Source of the DNA: Flavobacterium gillisiae
GTDB lineage: Bacteria > Bacteroidota > Bacteroidia > Flavobacteriales > Flavobacteriaceae
NCBI RefSeq assembly: GCF_900107635.1
Contig: NZ_FNRD01000015.1
Coordinates: 1 to 64,000, forward strand
Length of the DNA stretch: 64,000 bases
Reading direction: 5' to 3'
Shown: positions 10,081-17,757 of the stretch, piece by piece
Layout: each line of letters begins with the position of its first letter
Numbering within the stretch: the stretch's first letter is position 1
Notes under the pieces: generated by a model
The model's database searches: none
Told to the model about the DNA's origin: nothing
The model's input: only the letters and a program-made list of their open reading frames with translations
Translations under genes and position numbers: made by a program

Positions 10081-10252
10081 ATTATTGACATTACTATTAA
10101 AATTGCTATTGCCATTGTAATTGCTATTGTCATTGACATTGTAATTGCTATTGCTATTGCTATTAACATTGCTATTGTCATTGACATTGTAATTGCTGTT
10201 AAAATTGCTATTGCTATTGCTATTGCTATTAACATTGCTATTCTTATTGTGT
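10081..10252. repeat. Degenerate hexanucleotide tandem repeat (ATTGCT-type)
   Basis: About 170 bp consist of imperfect six-base units such as ATTGCT, ATTGTC, ATTGAC and ATTGTA, with a longer pattern repeated (for example ATTGTCATTGACATTGTAAT occurs at least twice). Because the unit is six bases, one minus-strand frame stays open and gives an Ile-Ala/Met-Thr-rich 87-codon product, which I regard as an artefact. Such tracts expand and contract by slippage. Confidence 0.85.
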
Positions 10253-10431
10253 TTTTATTGCATAGGCAACTGGGTTTTAAAGTTTTTTTTAAAGGAAAGT
10301 ACACTGCCGTTGGCAGTTGCAGCCTGACGAAGACAGTGTATTTCCAAACTAACTAATTCAACAAATTAATTTGCGTGCGAGACTTTAAATAAGAAGGAAG
10401 ATTGGCTAAGAATGGCAGCTGGCTTTGTGCC

Positions 10432-10640
10432 AATAAAAAATGGCGCAGAACTCAGCTTATCGTATCAGAGGTACTGGTATACCGGGGAACAATAAGTGAG
10501 CCCACGCCATGGGACGTGAGCATCATACTTATCTTCTCGTTCCTATAAAATTACCAGTTTTCTGATACGAGATTCAAAGCGAATGCTTCAATGTTTCTTG
10601 AAGAGTCGCAAAATTACAATTTTGAATTGTAATCTTAATA
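10432..10640 (-). ncRNA. Candidate structured non-coding RNA or leader
   Basis: A long nested inverted repeat spans 10460-10570. The outer arms are TCGTATCAGAGGTACTGGTA (10460-10479) and TACCAGTTTTCTGATACGA (10552-10570). Inside lie GGAAC/GTTCC and ATAAGT/ACTTAT pairs, and a central CACG-N8-CGTG hairpin. On the minus strand the box TATCTTTG (10641-10648) fits a Bacteroidota -7 element upstream of it. A short U-run follows on the 3' side near 10432-10440. The transcript and its direction are inferred; it could also be part of the susC leader or a small mobile repeat. Confidence 0.35.
10614..10632. promoter_or_regulatory. Inverted repeat, possible operator
   Basis: TTACAATT (10614-10621) and AATTGTAA (10625-10632) form a perfect 8-bp inverted repeat with a 3-base spacer. 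It lies just downstream of the minus-strand TATCTTTG box and about 90 bp upstream of the XRE-type gene. A role as regulator binding site is inferred. Confidence 0.4.
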
Positions 10641-10661
10641 CAAAGATAATTATTTTATTTA

Positions 10662-10681
10662 CATTACCGAATTCGGTAATG
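10662..10681. promoter_or_regulatory. Perfect 20-bp palindrome, probable operator of the adjacent HTH gene
   Basis: CATTACCGAATTCGGTAATG is an exact 20-bp palindrome placed 42 bp before the start of the small helix-turn-helix gene. A dimeric Cro/CI-type repressor commonly binds such a site to control its own gene. The palindrome also covers the expected -33 zone of the minus-strand promoter at 10641-10648, so one protein could control both directions. Confidence 0.55.
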
Positions 10682-10723
10682 ATTATTTTTTGAGTTTTAT
10701 TCAAATTGCATTAAAAGATAATA

Positions 10724-11005
10724 ATGAAGAATGAAAATAAGACAAAAGAAATTAAAGAACTGATTGCTCAAAAGATAAAATCTTTAAAAGGAGATACTAC
10801 TTATACAAAGATTGCTGCTAAATGTGAAATTCATAGTGGAAAGATAAGTAATATCGCCAATAATAAAATTGATTGTCAACTTTCAAGTCTTATAGAACTT
10901 GCTAAAGGTCTTCGTGTGCATCCTAGAGAACTATTTGAAATAGATTTCGATTTTGAAACATATTATGACGAATTAGACTCCGCTGATAATTCAAAAAAGA
11001 AATAA
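10724..11005 (+). CDS. Small XRE/Cro-type helix-turn-helix protein
   Basis: This 93-residue protein is nearly all DNA-binding domain. TYTKIAAKCEIHSGKISNIA (about residues 26-45) fits the HTH core, followed by LSSLIELAKGLRVHPRELFE, the usual C-terminal helices of XRE proteins. The acidic tail FDFETYYDELDSADN has no recognised function. A perfect palindrome 42 bp upstream is a likely autoregulatory operator, and a strong terminator follows at 11085-11109, so it is a monocistronic unit. It is the first gene at the left edge of the accessory array. Confidence 0.75.
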   Translation: MKNENKTKEIKELIAQKIKSLKGDTTYTKIAAKCEIHSGKISNIANNKIDCQLSSLIELAKGLRVHPRELFEIDFDFETYYDELDSADNSKKK

Positions 11006-11084
11006 AATTTATAAAGGAAAGCTATATTTTTAAATTATTCTTCATAGGATTTATGGCCAGAGAAACCGCTATAAATATTAGATT

Positions 11085-11109
11085 AAAAAGATGCCTAGTG
11101 CATCTTTTT
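11085..11109 (+). terminator. Rho-independent terminator after the XRE-type gene
   Basis: AAAAAGATGC (11085-11094) pairs with GCATCTTTTT (11100-11109) around a five-base loop and runs into a T-tract. The same AAAGATGC-loop-GCATCTTT design recurs at 12451-12478 and, with G-U pairs, inside the spacer repeats. Confidence 0.85.
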
Positions 11110-11141
11110 TTATGAAAACATTTAAATTACAGTATTAAATT

Positions 11142-11545
11142 CGCGAATCACATACTATACTACTTGCTACTATATCAATAAAATTATAGGTTTGACAATT
11201 AATTAAATTTATAATCTAAATGGAGTGGTATGAAATAATAGGGATAATTGTGGTTTGGATTGTAGGCCTTTACTTGAGAGGGAAACTTTATGAACGTATG
11301 AGAAACCGGCATTTTAATGATAGTTGGAGGGATAGGAATAAATGAAAGGTGCTGCGAGGTGTCTTTTTTTTTAGGGATTATGGAAAACCGTAAAGAACCA
11401 ACATTATATTGCTATACTTTTACTTCAAAGGAATACATAAATATCACTAAAAGTGGGTATTGTGATAATAATTTAAAAAGCTTTTATTTCCTAATTAGAT
11501 AAATATCGAAAATAAGTTGAAACTTTAAAAAAGTATAACTTATTG
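11142..11545 (+). repeat. Spacer repeat, copy 1 (end of block B, blocks C and D)
   Basis: This copy starts with the palindrome-containing ATTCGCGAATCACA and continues through the 41-codon frame, the terminator at 11345-11370 and the TATCACTAAAAGTGGGTATT motif (11442-11461). It ends around TTATTGATGTTG (11539-11550). Long stretches are almost identical to 28869-29310, 33775-34205 and 35575-35805. Here it separates the XRE gene from the Mrr-like nuclease gene. Confidence 0.9.
11220..11345 (+). CDS. 41-residue single-pass membrane peptide encoded in the spacer repeat
   Basis: The intact copy reads MEWYEIIGIIVVWIVGLYL..., with a hydrophobic helix at about residues 6-19 followed by a basic, Arg-rich tail (RGKLYERMRNRHFND). 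A terminator follows directly at 11345-11370. The same 126-bp frame occurs at 28969 (nonsense codon), 33864 (nonsense codon) and 35658 (intact frame but CTG in place of ATG). Conservation of exact length in four copies suggests it was once translated. No known family is recognised; it resembles small membrane toxins only in size and layout. Confidence 0.4.
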   Translation: MEWYEIIGIIVVWIVGLYLRGKLYERMRNRHFNDSWRDRNK

Positions 11546-11620
11546 ATGTTGTTTACTAGTTGGCAAAAAACCTATTATGAAGCATTAGAAATAAAGGAAA
11601 ACAACAAAACTCAGAGGAAA

Positions 11621-12292
11621 ATGAAATGGCAAGAATATCAAGAAGCGGTTGGAGTTTTATATGAACAAATGTCCGAAATGGGAGAAGTTAGAAAAAACAT
11701 AACAATTCCAGACAGAGTTACTGGTCAAGCTAGACAAGTTGATGTTTGGTGGGAATTTCAAATCGGAAATCATACCATAAAAATTCTAATTGACGCTAAA
11801 ATGAGAGCTTCAAAACTTGATGTTAAAGATGTTGAAGAAATATTAGCACTTGCAAAATCTGTAAAAGCAGACAAAGCAATAATAGTTACAAATAATGAAT
11901 GGACCTCACCAGCACAGCTATTTGCAAATCACGAAGGGTTGGATTTTTTGATATTAACTATTGACGAAGCAACAGATTTAATCATTGATGGAAAATGGTT
12001 AATGTGCAAAGATTGTGGTAAAGATTGCGTTGTAATGGACTCAGATGGAGCTGTAGAAATAGATGAAAAAATTAATTGGTGGTTAGGAGGAAAATGTAGA
12101 AGTTGTAGAACTCTTCATATAATTTGTCAAGCTTGTGGCGCCAAAGGAATGATGAGAATAAATGAAAGTTGGAGTTGCAACTGTGATTTTGAATGGAAAA
12201 ATACTGAAGAGTACTACGAGTTTAAAATTATAACAGAAAATGACGTAACAGAATTCAAAGACCCAAATCAACGAGAAATAGATTTTAATTAA
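11621..12292 (+). CDS. Mrr-like restriction endonuclease with C-terminal zinc ribbon
   Basis: From the ATG at 11621 the product has 223 residues. The N-terminal half looks like the Mrr-type PD-(D/E)xK fold: MKWQEYQEAVGVLY, then QVDVWWEF, then IKILIDAKMR with DxK as the catalytic-type motif, and KADKAIIVTNNEWTSPAQ, typical of Mrr domains. The C-terminal half has CxxC pairs (CKDCGKDC, CRSC, CQAC, CNC) that could form zinc ribbons for nucleic-acid binding. An in-frame ATG at 11543 lies inside the spacer repeat, so I prefer 11621, which has GAGG seven bases upstream. No methyltransferase is in the same unit, so it could be a modification-dependent enzyme. Confidence 0.7.
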   Translation: MKWQEYQEAVGVLYEQMSEMGEVRKNITIPDRVTGQARQVDVWWEFQIGNHTIKILIDAKMRASKLDVKDVEEILALAKSVKADKAIIVTNNEWTSPAQLFANHEGLDFLILTIDEATDLIIDGKWLMCKDCGKDCVVMDSDGAVEIDEKINWWLGGKCRSCRTLHIICQACGAKGMMRINESWSCNCDFEWKNTEEYYEFKIITENDVTEFKDPNQREIDFN

Positions 12293-12450
12293 AAAGTAAT
12301 CGATAAAAAGGACATCCATAAACATCTCGCTTTTCGTTGCATGCGCAGTACGAATAATGAAAAATCAGGTTGAATGGAAATCAAAAGCAGTTAAAAAAGT
12401 GTTGTCTTGAAGTTGCGGATTTTGAAGACCGAAATAATACTATATAGAGT
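12293..12450. other. Short non-coding stretch between nuclease gene and terminator
   Basis: No supported gene here. With the terminator at 12451-12478 and the -7 box at 12574-12581 it makes up the roughly 320-bp gap before the methyltransferase operon. Confidence 0.5.
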
Positions 12451-12478
12451 AAAGATGCTGAGTAGTATCTTTTTTTAT
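12451..12478 (+). terminator. Rho-independent terminator
   Basis: AAAGATGCT (12451-12459) pairs with AGTATCTTT (12464-12472) with one G-U pair and a four-base loop, followed by a T-run. It isolates the nuclease gene from the downstream operon. Confidence 0.75.
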
Positions 12479-12573
12479 CTAAAATAGATTAAACAATTTT
12501 AAAATTCCATCACAATGAACAATAAATTAAAATATTTTTTCTATCTGCAAATTATAACGTAAAGTTTAAAAGC

Positions 12574-12581
12574 TATATTTG
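12574..12581 (+). promoter_or_regulatory. Probable -7 promoter box of the methyltransferase operon
   Basis: TATATTTG matches the Bacteroidota -7 consensus TAnnTTTG and lies 34 bp before the ATG at 12616. A clear -33 TTG is not visible, so the promoter may be weak or activator-dependent. Confidence 0.45.
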
Positions 12582-12615
12582 TCAATAAAATTTTGTAAGA
12601 AACTAATTTACTTCA

Positions 12616-13839
12616 ATGGAATCTTTAAAAAGTATGAGTGATAAAAAAACCTATATCGATTTATTTTCGGGCTGTGGAGGTTTATCTCTAGGATTACATA
12701 ATGCTGGTTGGAAAGGTGCTTTTGCTATAGAAAAAAGTGAAGATGCTTTTAAAACCCTAGAGTATAATTTAATAAAAAAGAAAAAACATTTCGATTGGCC
12801 AACTTGGTTGGAACAAAAACACCACGACATCAATGAAATTCTTGAAAATCATTCTGAAAATTTAATTTCATTAAGAGGTAAAATAGATTTAGTTGCCGGT
12901 GGTCCGCCGTGTCAAGGATTTTCAATGGCTGGAAGAAGAATAGAAAATGATTCAAGAAATGATTTAATTAATTCATACATAAAGTTCATTGAATTAGTAA
13001 AACCTAAATTATTATTTTTTGAAAATGTAAAAGGGTTTACATTGGGTTTTAAAAATAATGATACAAAAGGTACGGCATATTCTACTTATGTTTTAGAAAA
13101 ACTAGAGAGTTTGGGATATTCTGTAAAAGGTCAATTAATTGATTTTTCAAAATTTGGAATCCCACAAAAAAGAACTCGATTCATCTTAGTAGGAATTCAA
13201 AACGACTTTCTTAATGAAAATCCAAAAATAAATAAAGATACTTTCTTCGAAGAAATTAAGAATAACAAAGAAAAATTTCTAATAAATAAAAAACTTGTTG
13301 TAAATCCGACATTAGAAAATGCAATATCAGATTTACTTCAGTCCAACGGTCAAATAGAATCCGAAACACCAAATTTCAAAGCAGGAGTTTATGGAGAAAT
13401 AGCCTCAGAATATCAAAAATACGTTAGGAAATACACGAAAAATGAAAGCAAAGTTGATAGTCACCGCTTTGCTAAACATACAGATGTCGTAAAAAATAGA
13501 TTTAAAACAGCTTTAGACGAAAACTTAACTAGTTCAATGTTTAGAGCACGTTTTCAATTAAAAAAAAGTAGTACAAAAATTCTTGAAGCAAGTAAACCTA
13601 CTCCAACCATTACGACGTTGCCAGACGATTATATTCATTATTGTGAACCAAGAATAATGACTGTTAGGGAATATGCACGTATTCAGTCTTTTCCTGACAC
13701 ATACCAATTTAAAGGAAAATATACAACTGGCGGAAAAAGAAGAACTCAAGAAGTTCCTAGATATTCACAAATTGGAAACGCAATTCCTCCTTTATTTGGA
13801 GAACAAGCTGGAATAATTTTAAAAAAATTAATTTCATAA
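12616..13839 (+). CDS. DNA (cytosine-5) methyltransferase
   Basis: This 407-residue C5-methyltransferase shows motif I DLFSGCGGLSLGL (from residue 15), the catalytic motif IV GGPPCQGFSMAGRR (Cys99), the ENV motif in FFENVKGF, motif VIII QKRTRFILVG, and C-terminal motifs MTVREYARIQSFPD and QIGNAIPPL. The order is canonical. An alternative start is Met7. It is the first gene of a four-gene chain with overlapping ends: its TAA overlaps the ATG of the GHKL ATPase. No partner restriction nuclease is recognisable in the operon; instead an ATPase, a receiver-like protein and a peptidase-like protein follow. It could mark self DNA so that the other proteins act only on unmodified DNA; that is inference. 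Confidence 0.95.
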   Translation: MESLKSMSDKKTYIDLFSGCGGLSLGLHNAGWKGAFAIEKSEDAFKTLEYNLIKKKKHFDWPTWLEQKHHDINEILENHSENLISLRGKIDLVAGGPPCQGFSMAGRRIENDSRNDLINSYIKFIELVKPKLLFFENVKGFTLGFKNNDTKGTAYSTYVLEKLESLGYSVKGQLIDFSKFGIPQKRTRFILVGIQNDFLNENPKINKDTFFEEIKNNKEKFLINKKLVVNPTLENAISDLLQSNGQIESETPNFKAGVYGEIASEYQKYVRKYTKNESKVDSHRFAKHTDVVKNRFKTALDENLTSSMFRARFQLKKSSTKILEASKPTPTITTLPDDYIHYCEPRIMTVREYARIQSFPDTYQFKGKYTTGGKRRTQEVPRYSQIGNAIPPLFGEQAGIILKKLIS

Positions 13840-16430
13840 TGGCTAAGCAAAACGATTTACATTTTAAAACTAATGTTCAGTTAAAAAGCATTATTGGTAA
13901 AGATCTTATCAATGATGACAATATAGCGATTTTAGAATTAGTAAAAAACTCCTTTGATGCTGATGCTAAACAAGTTAAAATAAAATACTTTAACCTTAAG
14001 CAAAATGATGATAAAAAAGTTGAGACCTTTTCAGATTTCACATCTAGATTAATTATACAAGATGATGGTATTGGAATGGATATTACGGACATAAGGGACA
14101 AGTGGTTAAACATTGCCTACTCTGAAAAGAAGTCTAATAAAACACAGCACAAGAGAAGAATGGCGGGTGCTAAAGGCGTTGGCAGGTTTTCTTGTGACCG
14201 TCTCGGTGAATATCTAAATCTTTATTCCAAAACAGCCAATGATGATAAATATTTCAAACTATCGATTGATTGGAAGAAATTTGAAATTGAGGATGAAAAC
14301 AAAGAAATACAGTCCATCCCACTAAAGTATGAAACATTAACACCTAAAGAATTTCAAGATTTAGGTTTTATAAGATTCGAACACGGAGTTTTACTTGAAA
14401 TAATAAAATTGAGAAGTACCTGGGCTTATTCTATTTTAGATAAAAATGGAAATATTACAAATTGGGACGCAAACAAATTTGTTGATTTAAAAAAATATCT
14501 TGAAAAACTTATAAACCCAAATCAAGCATTTGAAAGTAATGATTTCGGGGTTTTTATAGACTCCCCTGAATTTATTAATGAGAATAATTCACTTAATGAT
14601 AATTCAAAATTTATTGGTAAAGTTGAGAATAGAATTTTTGAGCATTTAGATTTTAAAACTACAAGTATTGAAACCAAAATTACAAATAATGGGAATGAAC
14701 TTTATACTGAGTTAAAAGATAAAGGTGAAACAATTTTCTGGATTAGAGAGAAGAACCCATTTTATCCAAGCATTACAAATTCCAAAGCTACAATATATTA
14801 CTTAAGTCCCTATGCAAAATCATTTTTCACAAAACAAACAGGAATAAGATCGGTTGATTATGGTTCAATTTTTCTATTCATTAATGGATTTAGAGTCCCC
14901 CCATATGGAGAATTTGGAAATGATTGGTTAGGGATAGATCAAAGAAAAGCGCAAGGACATAGTAGATATATTGGTTTAAGAGAATTAGTAGGACAAATTG
15001 AAATATTAGATGAGGAAAATGACTTTCAAATAGTTTCAAGTCGTGAAGGGATTGTAAAAAATGATAGCTTTAAAACTCTAACACAATCAGACAATAATAA
15101 TAGTTTTTTCTATAAGGCATTTAGAAGATTAGAGCGATATGTAGTTGAAGGCTTAAATTGGGATAGAGCTCACGAGGATGAAGATCTTCTAAAGATTCAC
15201 AAAAAAATCGTTAGTGGGGAAACAAAGGAGGAAGATTTAGAATATTATGAAGATACTATAACCAAACAAAAAAGAGTATATTCAACTATACATAATATTA
15301 TTTCTGCAAAAGCGAGTGAGGTAATTGAATTGTACATAAATGAAAACCTCATAACTCAAAAAATAGATGAAGAGAGAGAAGTTACAGAGAGAGAGTTTAA
15401 CCAGCTAATTGAGGATTTCAGTAATAAAAAAATAGATTCCAATACACTAAATAAAATACTTCAAAAAAAGGCTCTAGAAAATGCAGACCTTGAAAAGCAA
15501 TTAAAAGAATTCTCGAAATATACCACTAATGAAGCCACATCAAAAGCTATTTTGGAATTACAGAATTACAAAGAAACAATTGAGAAACAGACTAAACTCA
15601 TTCAGGAGCTTCAAAATCAACTTGAAGAATTAAAACGTCAAAAAGATTCTGCAGAAAAATCTGCAATTACATATAAGGAAAAGGCAAGTAAAGTAGAAGA
15701 GGATTTAACCACTGAAAAGGAAAAAAATCTTTATCTCTTAGCTACAAGAAGAACATTAAGTCCCGATGCAGACGGTTTAATTCACACCATAAAAATCAAC
15801 AATATTGAGGTTAGAGATGGTATTGAAAATATAATTGATGACCTTACAGAAGATGATTATAATGTTCAAGATTTAATAAAAAAATTAGGGTTTTTGAAAA
15901 TTTGTGCAGAAAGGTCCTTGAAAATGGCAGAGTTTGCTACTAGAGCAGATTTAAAAGAAGATATTGAAAAGAGAGAAATTGACATAGTTACATATATTGA
16001 AGAATATGTTACTCTTTATGGAGAAACCTTTTCAGAAAAACTCAAATTCACATTTTCAAGAAATAATTCCAGACTCACTAAAAGTTTGAGTGTTCTAAAT
16101 ATGTCTATAATTCTTGATAATTTAATAAGTAATGCCGTTAAATGGGGAGCAGACAAGATTCATTTTGAGTTTGAACAGAATTCTGATAAAAAGCTATCCG
16201 TTTTTATTTCAGATAATGGAAATGGTTTGTCTCAAAGATATCTTGACAATTCCGACAAAATATTTGAACTTTCAGTCAGAGACACTCCTCCTACTGGTTT
16301 AAGTGGTTCTGGTATTGGACTCTACTATACAAAAAATTTATTGAATGAAATGAATTGTGATATTGAGTTTGTTGGAAATGGAACAAAGCTATCAGGCGCA
16401 ACTTTTGAAATAAAATTTAATACAATATGA
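13839..16430 (+). CDS. Large GHKL ATPase with MORC/HSP90-like N-terminus and histidine-kinase-like C-terminus
   Basis: This 863-residue protein carries two ATP-binding folds of the GHKL type. The N-terminal one has ELVKNSFDADA (Glu33, Asn37), DDGIGM (75-80) and GAKGVGRFSCDRLG (from 110), as in MORC, MutL and HSP90-like ATPases. Residues of about 500-640 form a long charged coiled coil (for example ELQNQLEELKRQKDSAEKSA). The C-terminal one has DNLISNAVKWG (760-770), SDNGNG (791-796) and GSGIGLYY (823-830), as in sensor kinases; LIHTIK just after the coiled coil could be a degenerate phosphoacceptor. It overlaps both neighbours. I infer a sensor that clamps or tracks DNA and signals to the receiver-like protein downstream. 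Confidence 0.85.
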   Translation: MAKQNDLHFKTNVQLKSIIGKDLINDDNIAILELVKNSFDADAKQVKIKYFNLKQNDDKKVETFSDFTSRLIIQDDGIGMDITDIRDKWLNIAYSEKKSNKTQHKRRMAGAKGVGRFSCDRLGEYLNLYSKTANDDKYFKLSIDWKKFEIEDENKEIQSIPLKYETLTPKEFQDLGFIRFEHGVLLEIIKLRSTWAYSILDKNGNITNWDANKFVDLKKYLEKLINPNQAFESNDFGVFIDSPEFINENNSLNDNSKFIGKVENRIFEHLDFKTTSIETKITNNGNELYTELKDKGETIFWIREKNPFYPSITNSKATIYYLSPYAKSFFTKQTGIRSVDYGSIFLFINGFRVPPYGEFGNDWLGIDQRKAQGHSRYIGLRELVGQIEILDEENDFQIVSSREGIVKNDSFKTLTQSDNNNSFFYKAFRRLERYVVEGLNWDRAHEDEDLLKIHKKIVSGETKEEDLEYYEDTITKQKRVYSTIHNIISAKASEVIELYINENLITQKIDEEREVTEREFNQLIEDFSNKKIDSNTLNKILQKKALENADLEKQLKEFSKYTTNEATSKAILELQNYKETIEKQTKLIQELQNQLEELKRQKDSAEKSAITYKEKASKVEEDLTTEKEKNLYLLATRRTLSPDADGLIHTIKINNIEVRDGIENIIDDLTEDDYNVQDLIKKLGFLKICAERSLKMAEFATRADLKEDIEKREIDIVTYIEEYVTLYGETFSEKLKFTFSRNNSRLTKSLSVLNMSIILDNLISNAVKWGADKIHFEFEQNSDKKLSVFISDNGNGLSQRYLDNSDKIFELSVRDTPPTGLSGSGIGLYYTKNLLNEMNCDIEFVGNGTKLSGATFEIKFNTI

Positions 16431-17125
16431 GCGTAAAAAAACTCCTTTATATTGATGACAATAAGATAGATTCACAAATCGAAAACTTAAGAACTAAATT
16501 AAAGCGTCAAGGCTATGATCTTAATGAAACATTTATACATCTTAACGATGCATTTATGATGAAAAACCCTGAAAACGGAAAAACCATACTTGACAAAGCT
16601 AAAATACAATCTTTTATTACAGACAATTATCTAAATCAAAACTTTGATATCGTTGCCTCGGATTATGATTTTAAAGATGAAAATTTAGATGGTTTTGAGT
16701 TATTAAAATGGATTAAAAATGAAAGTGTGTCGAAAAAACATAAAATCAGAAGAGCCAAGTTTTGTTTGTATTCAGCAGAGCAAGATAAAGTTGCTAAGAT
16801 TTTCAGTACTCCAGAACAAGTAAAAAAGCTTATAAAATTAAAGATTGATGATTTTATAGATAGAGCTAGAATCCCTGATGAGATTTCTCAAATTCTTATT
16901 GCTCCTCAAAAAAGTTATTATTTCAAAGAGCACATAATAAATTATTTAGAAAAGTTTGGAGATAAAACTTTCAAAAGTACATATCCGAAATTTAAGGGGA
17001 TGACGCTTTCTGAGATAGCTCACGAAATTGACAAAGATTTGCCAAATGGGATTGAGTTCCAGAATAGTCTTGTTGAACTAACAGTGGCTCATTTAATAGA
17101 ACTAAATAACTTATCAGAAGAGTGA
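16427..17125 (+). CDS. Receiver-domain-like protein (atypical response regulator)
   Basis: This 232-residue protein looks like a CheY-type receiver at its N-terminus: LLYIDDNKID gives the acidic pair (Asp10, Asp11), and FDIVASDYDFKDENLDGFEL places a candidate phosphorylatable Asp79 before the usual DG-x-EL segment. An insertion of about 30 residues relative to normal receivers separates these. The C-terminal 100 residues are helical, with no HTH I can recognise, so it is probably not a DNA-binding regulator. It overlaps the GHKL gene by 4 bp and the next gene by 4 bp (GTGA), which fits a two-component-like relay to the peptidase-like protein. Confidence 0.65.
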   Translation: MSVKKLLYIDDNKIDSQIENLRTKLKRQGYDLNETFIHLNDAFMMKNPENGKTILDKAKIQSFITDNYLNQNFDIVASDYDFKDENLDGFELLKWIKNESVSKKHKIRRAKFCLYSAEQDKVAKIFSTPEQVKKLIKLKIDDFIDRARIPDEISQILIAPQKSYYFKEHIINYLEKFGDKTFKSTYPKFKGMTLSEIAHEIDKDLPNGIEFQNSLVELTVAHLIELNNLSEE

Positions 17126-17757
17126 TACAAATAATCATTTCAATTGATCCCTCTACCAAATTTTTATTTGAGATAATTGAAAAATTAAGTTCAAAAGGAA
17201 TCGAGTACAATTTGACCGAAATACATCCTAATGAAGAGTCTTACAGGACTTCGTTCGAAAATATCTCGAATTTTGATAAAAATTCAATTATTTTGTTCTT
17301 TGGTCATGGTCAGTCAAATCAACTATATGGAGGAGAAAGTCCTGATTCTTTTACTAAAAAACCTTTTATCAGACTAAATGAAATGAGTATTTTTCAAGAA
17401 CAATATCTGTTCTTGCTTGCTTGCGACTCTGCAAGTTTAATTAAAAGTTCATTTAGGATGTCAAAAACAATCAAATCTATAGGTTTTGGTGCTTTACCAA
17501 CATCAATTGAAGAAATAGAAAATGACAAGAAGTTATCTCTGGAAGGCATTTCGGTACAAACTATAGAGGATTTCAAGAAAACCATTGTTGATACTGTATC
17601 AAATGCATTATTAATATCAACAAAAGACTTCATCCATTTAAAAGACTACCTAATACTTTTGGTTGATAAAAAAATTAATGATGCAGTGCTTTTAAAGAAT
17701 GACAGAAACCTTGCAGATTTGTTATATAGAATGAGAAATGAAATGGTAGTTTATTAA
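17122..17757 (+). CDS. CHAT/caspase-like putative peptidase
   Basis: This 211-residue protein (GTG start) contains NSIILFFGHGQSNQLYGG with a His62-Gly pair, and YLFLLACDSASLI with Cys101 at the end of a beta strand. These are then followed by KTIKSIGFGALP. The His-Gly and Ala-Cys-Asp-Ser spacing is what is seen in CHAT and caspase-fold peptidases (His-Cys dyad). It is short and has no extra domain, so substrate choice may come from partners. As the last gene of the methyltransferase-GHKL-receiver chain it is a plausible effector, cleaving a host or partner protein once activated. A non-catalytic caspase-like fold is possible. Block A repeats begin right after its stop. Confidence 0.6.
   Translation: MIQIIISIDPSTKFLFEIIEKLSSKGIEYNLTEIHPNEESYRTSFENISNFDKNSIILFFGHGQSNQLYGGESPDSFTKKPFIRLNEMSIFQEQYLFLLACDSASLIKSSFRMSKTIKSIGFGALPTSIEEIENDKKLSLEGISVQTIEDFKKTIVDTVSNALLISTKDFIHLKDYLILLVDKKINDAVLLKNDRNLADLLYRMRNEMVVY

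Noticed and set aside
10041..10304. 87-codon minus-strand frame rich in Ile, Ala, Met and Thr
   Set aside because: It is kept open by the six-base repeat and has no protein-like composition outside it.
11317..11502. 61-codon frame in block D (MENRKEPTLYCYTF...)
   Set aside because: It starts inside the terminator stem region and its end differs in each spacer copy; the copy at 34004 ends differently and the one at 19220 is broken. It may be a relic, but coding is not supported.
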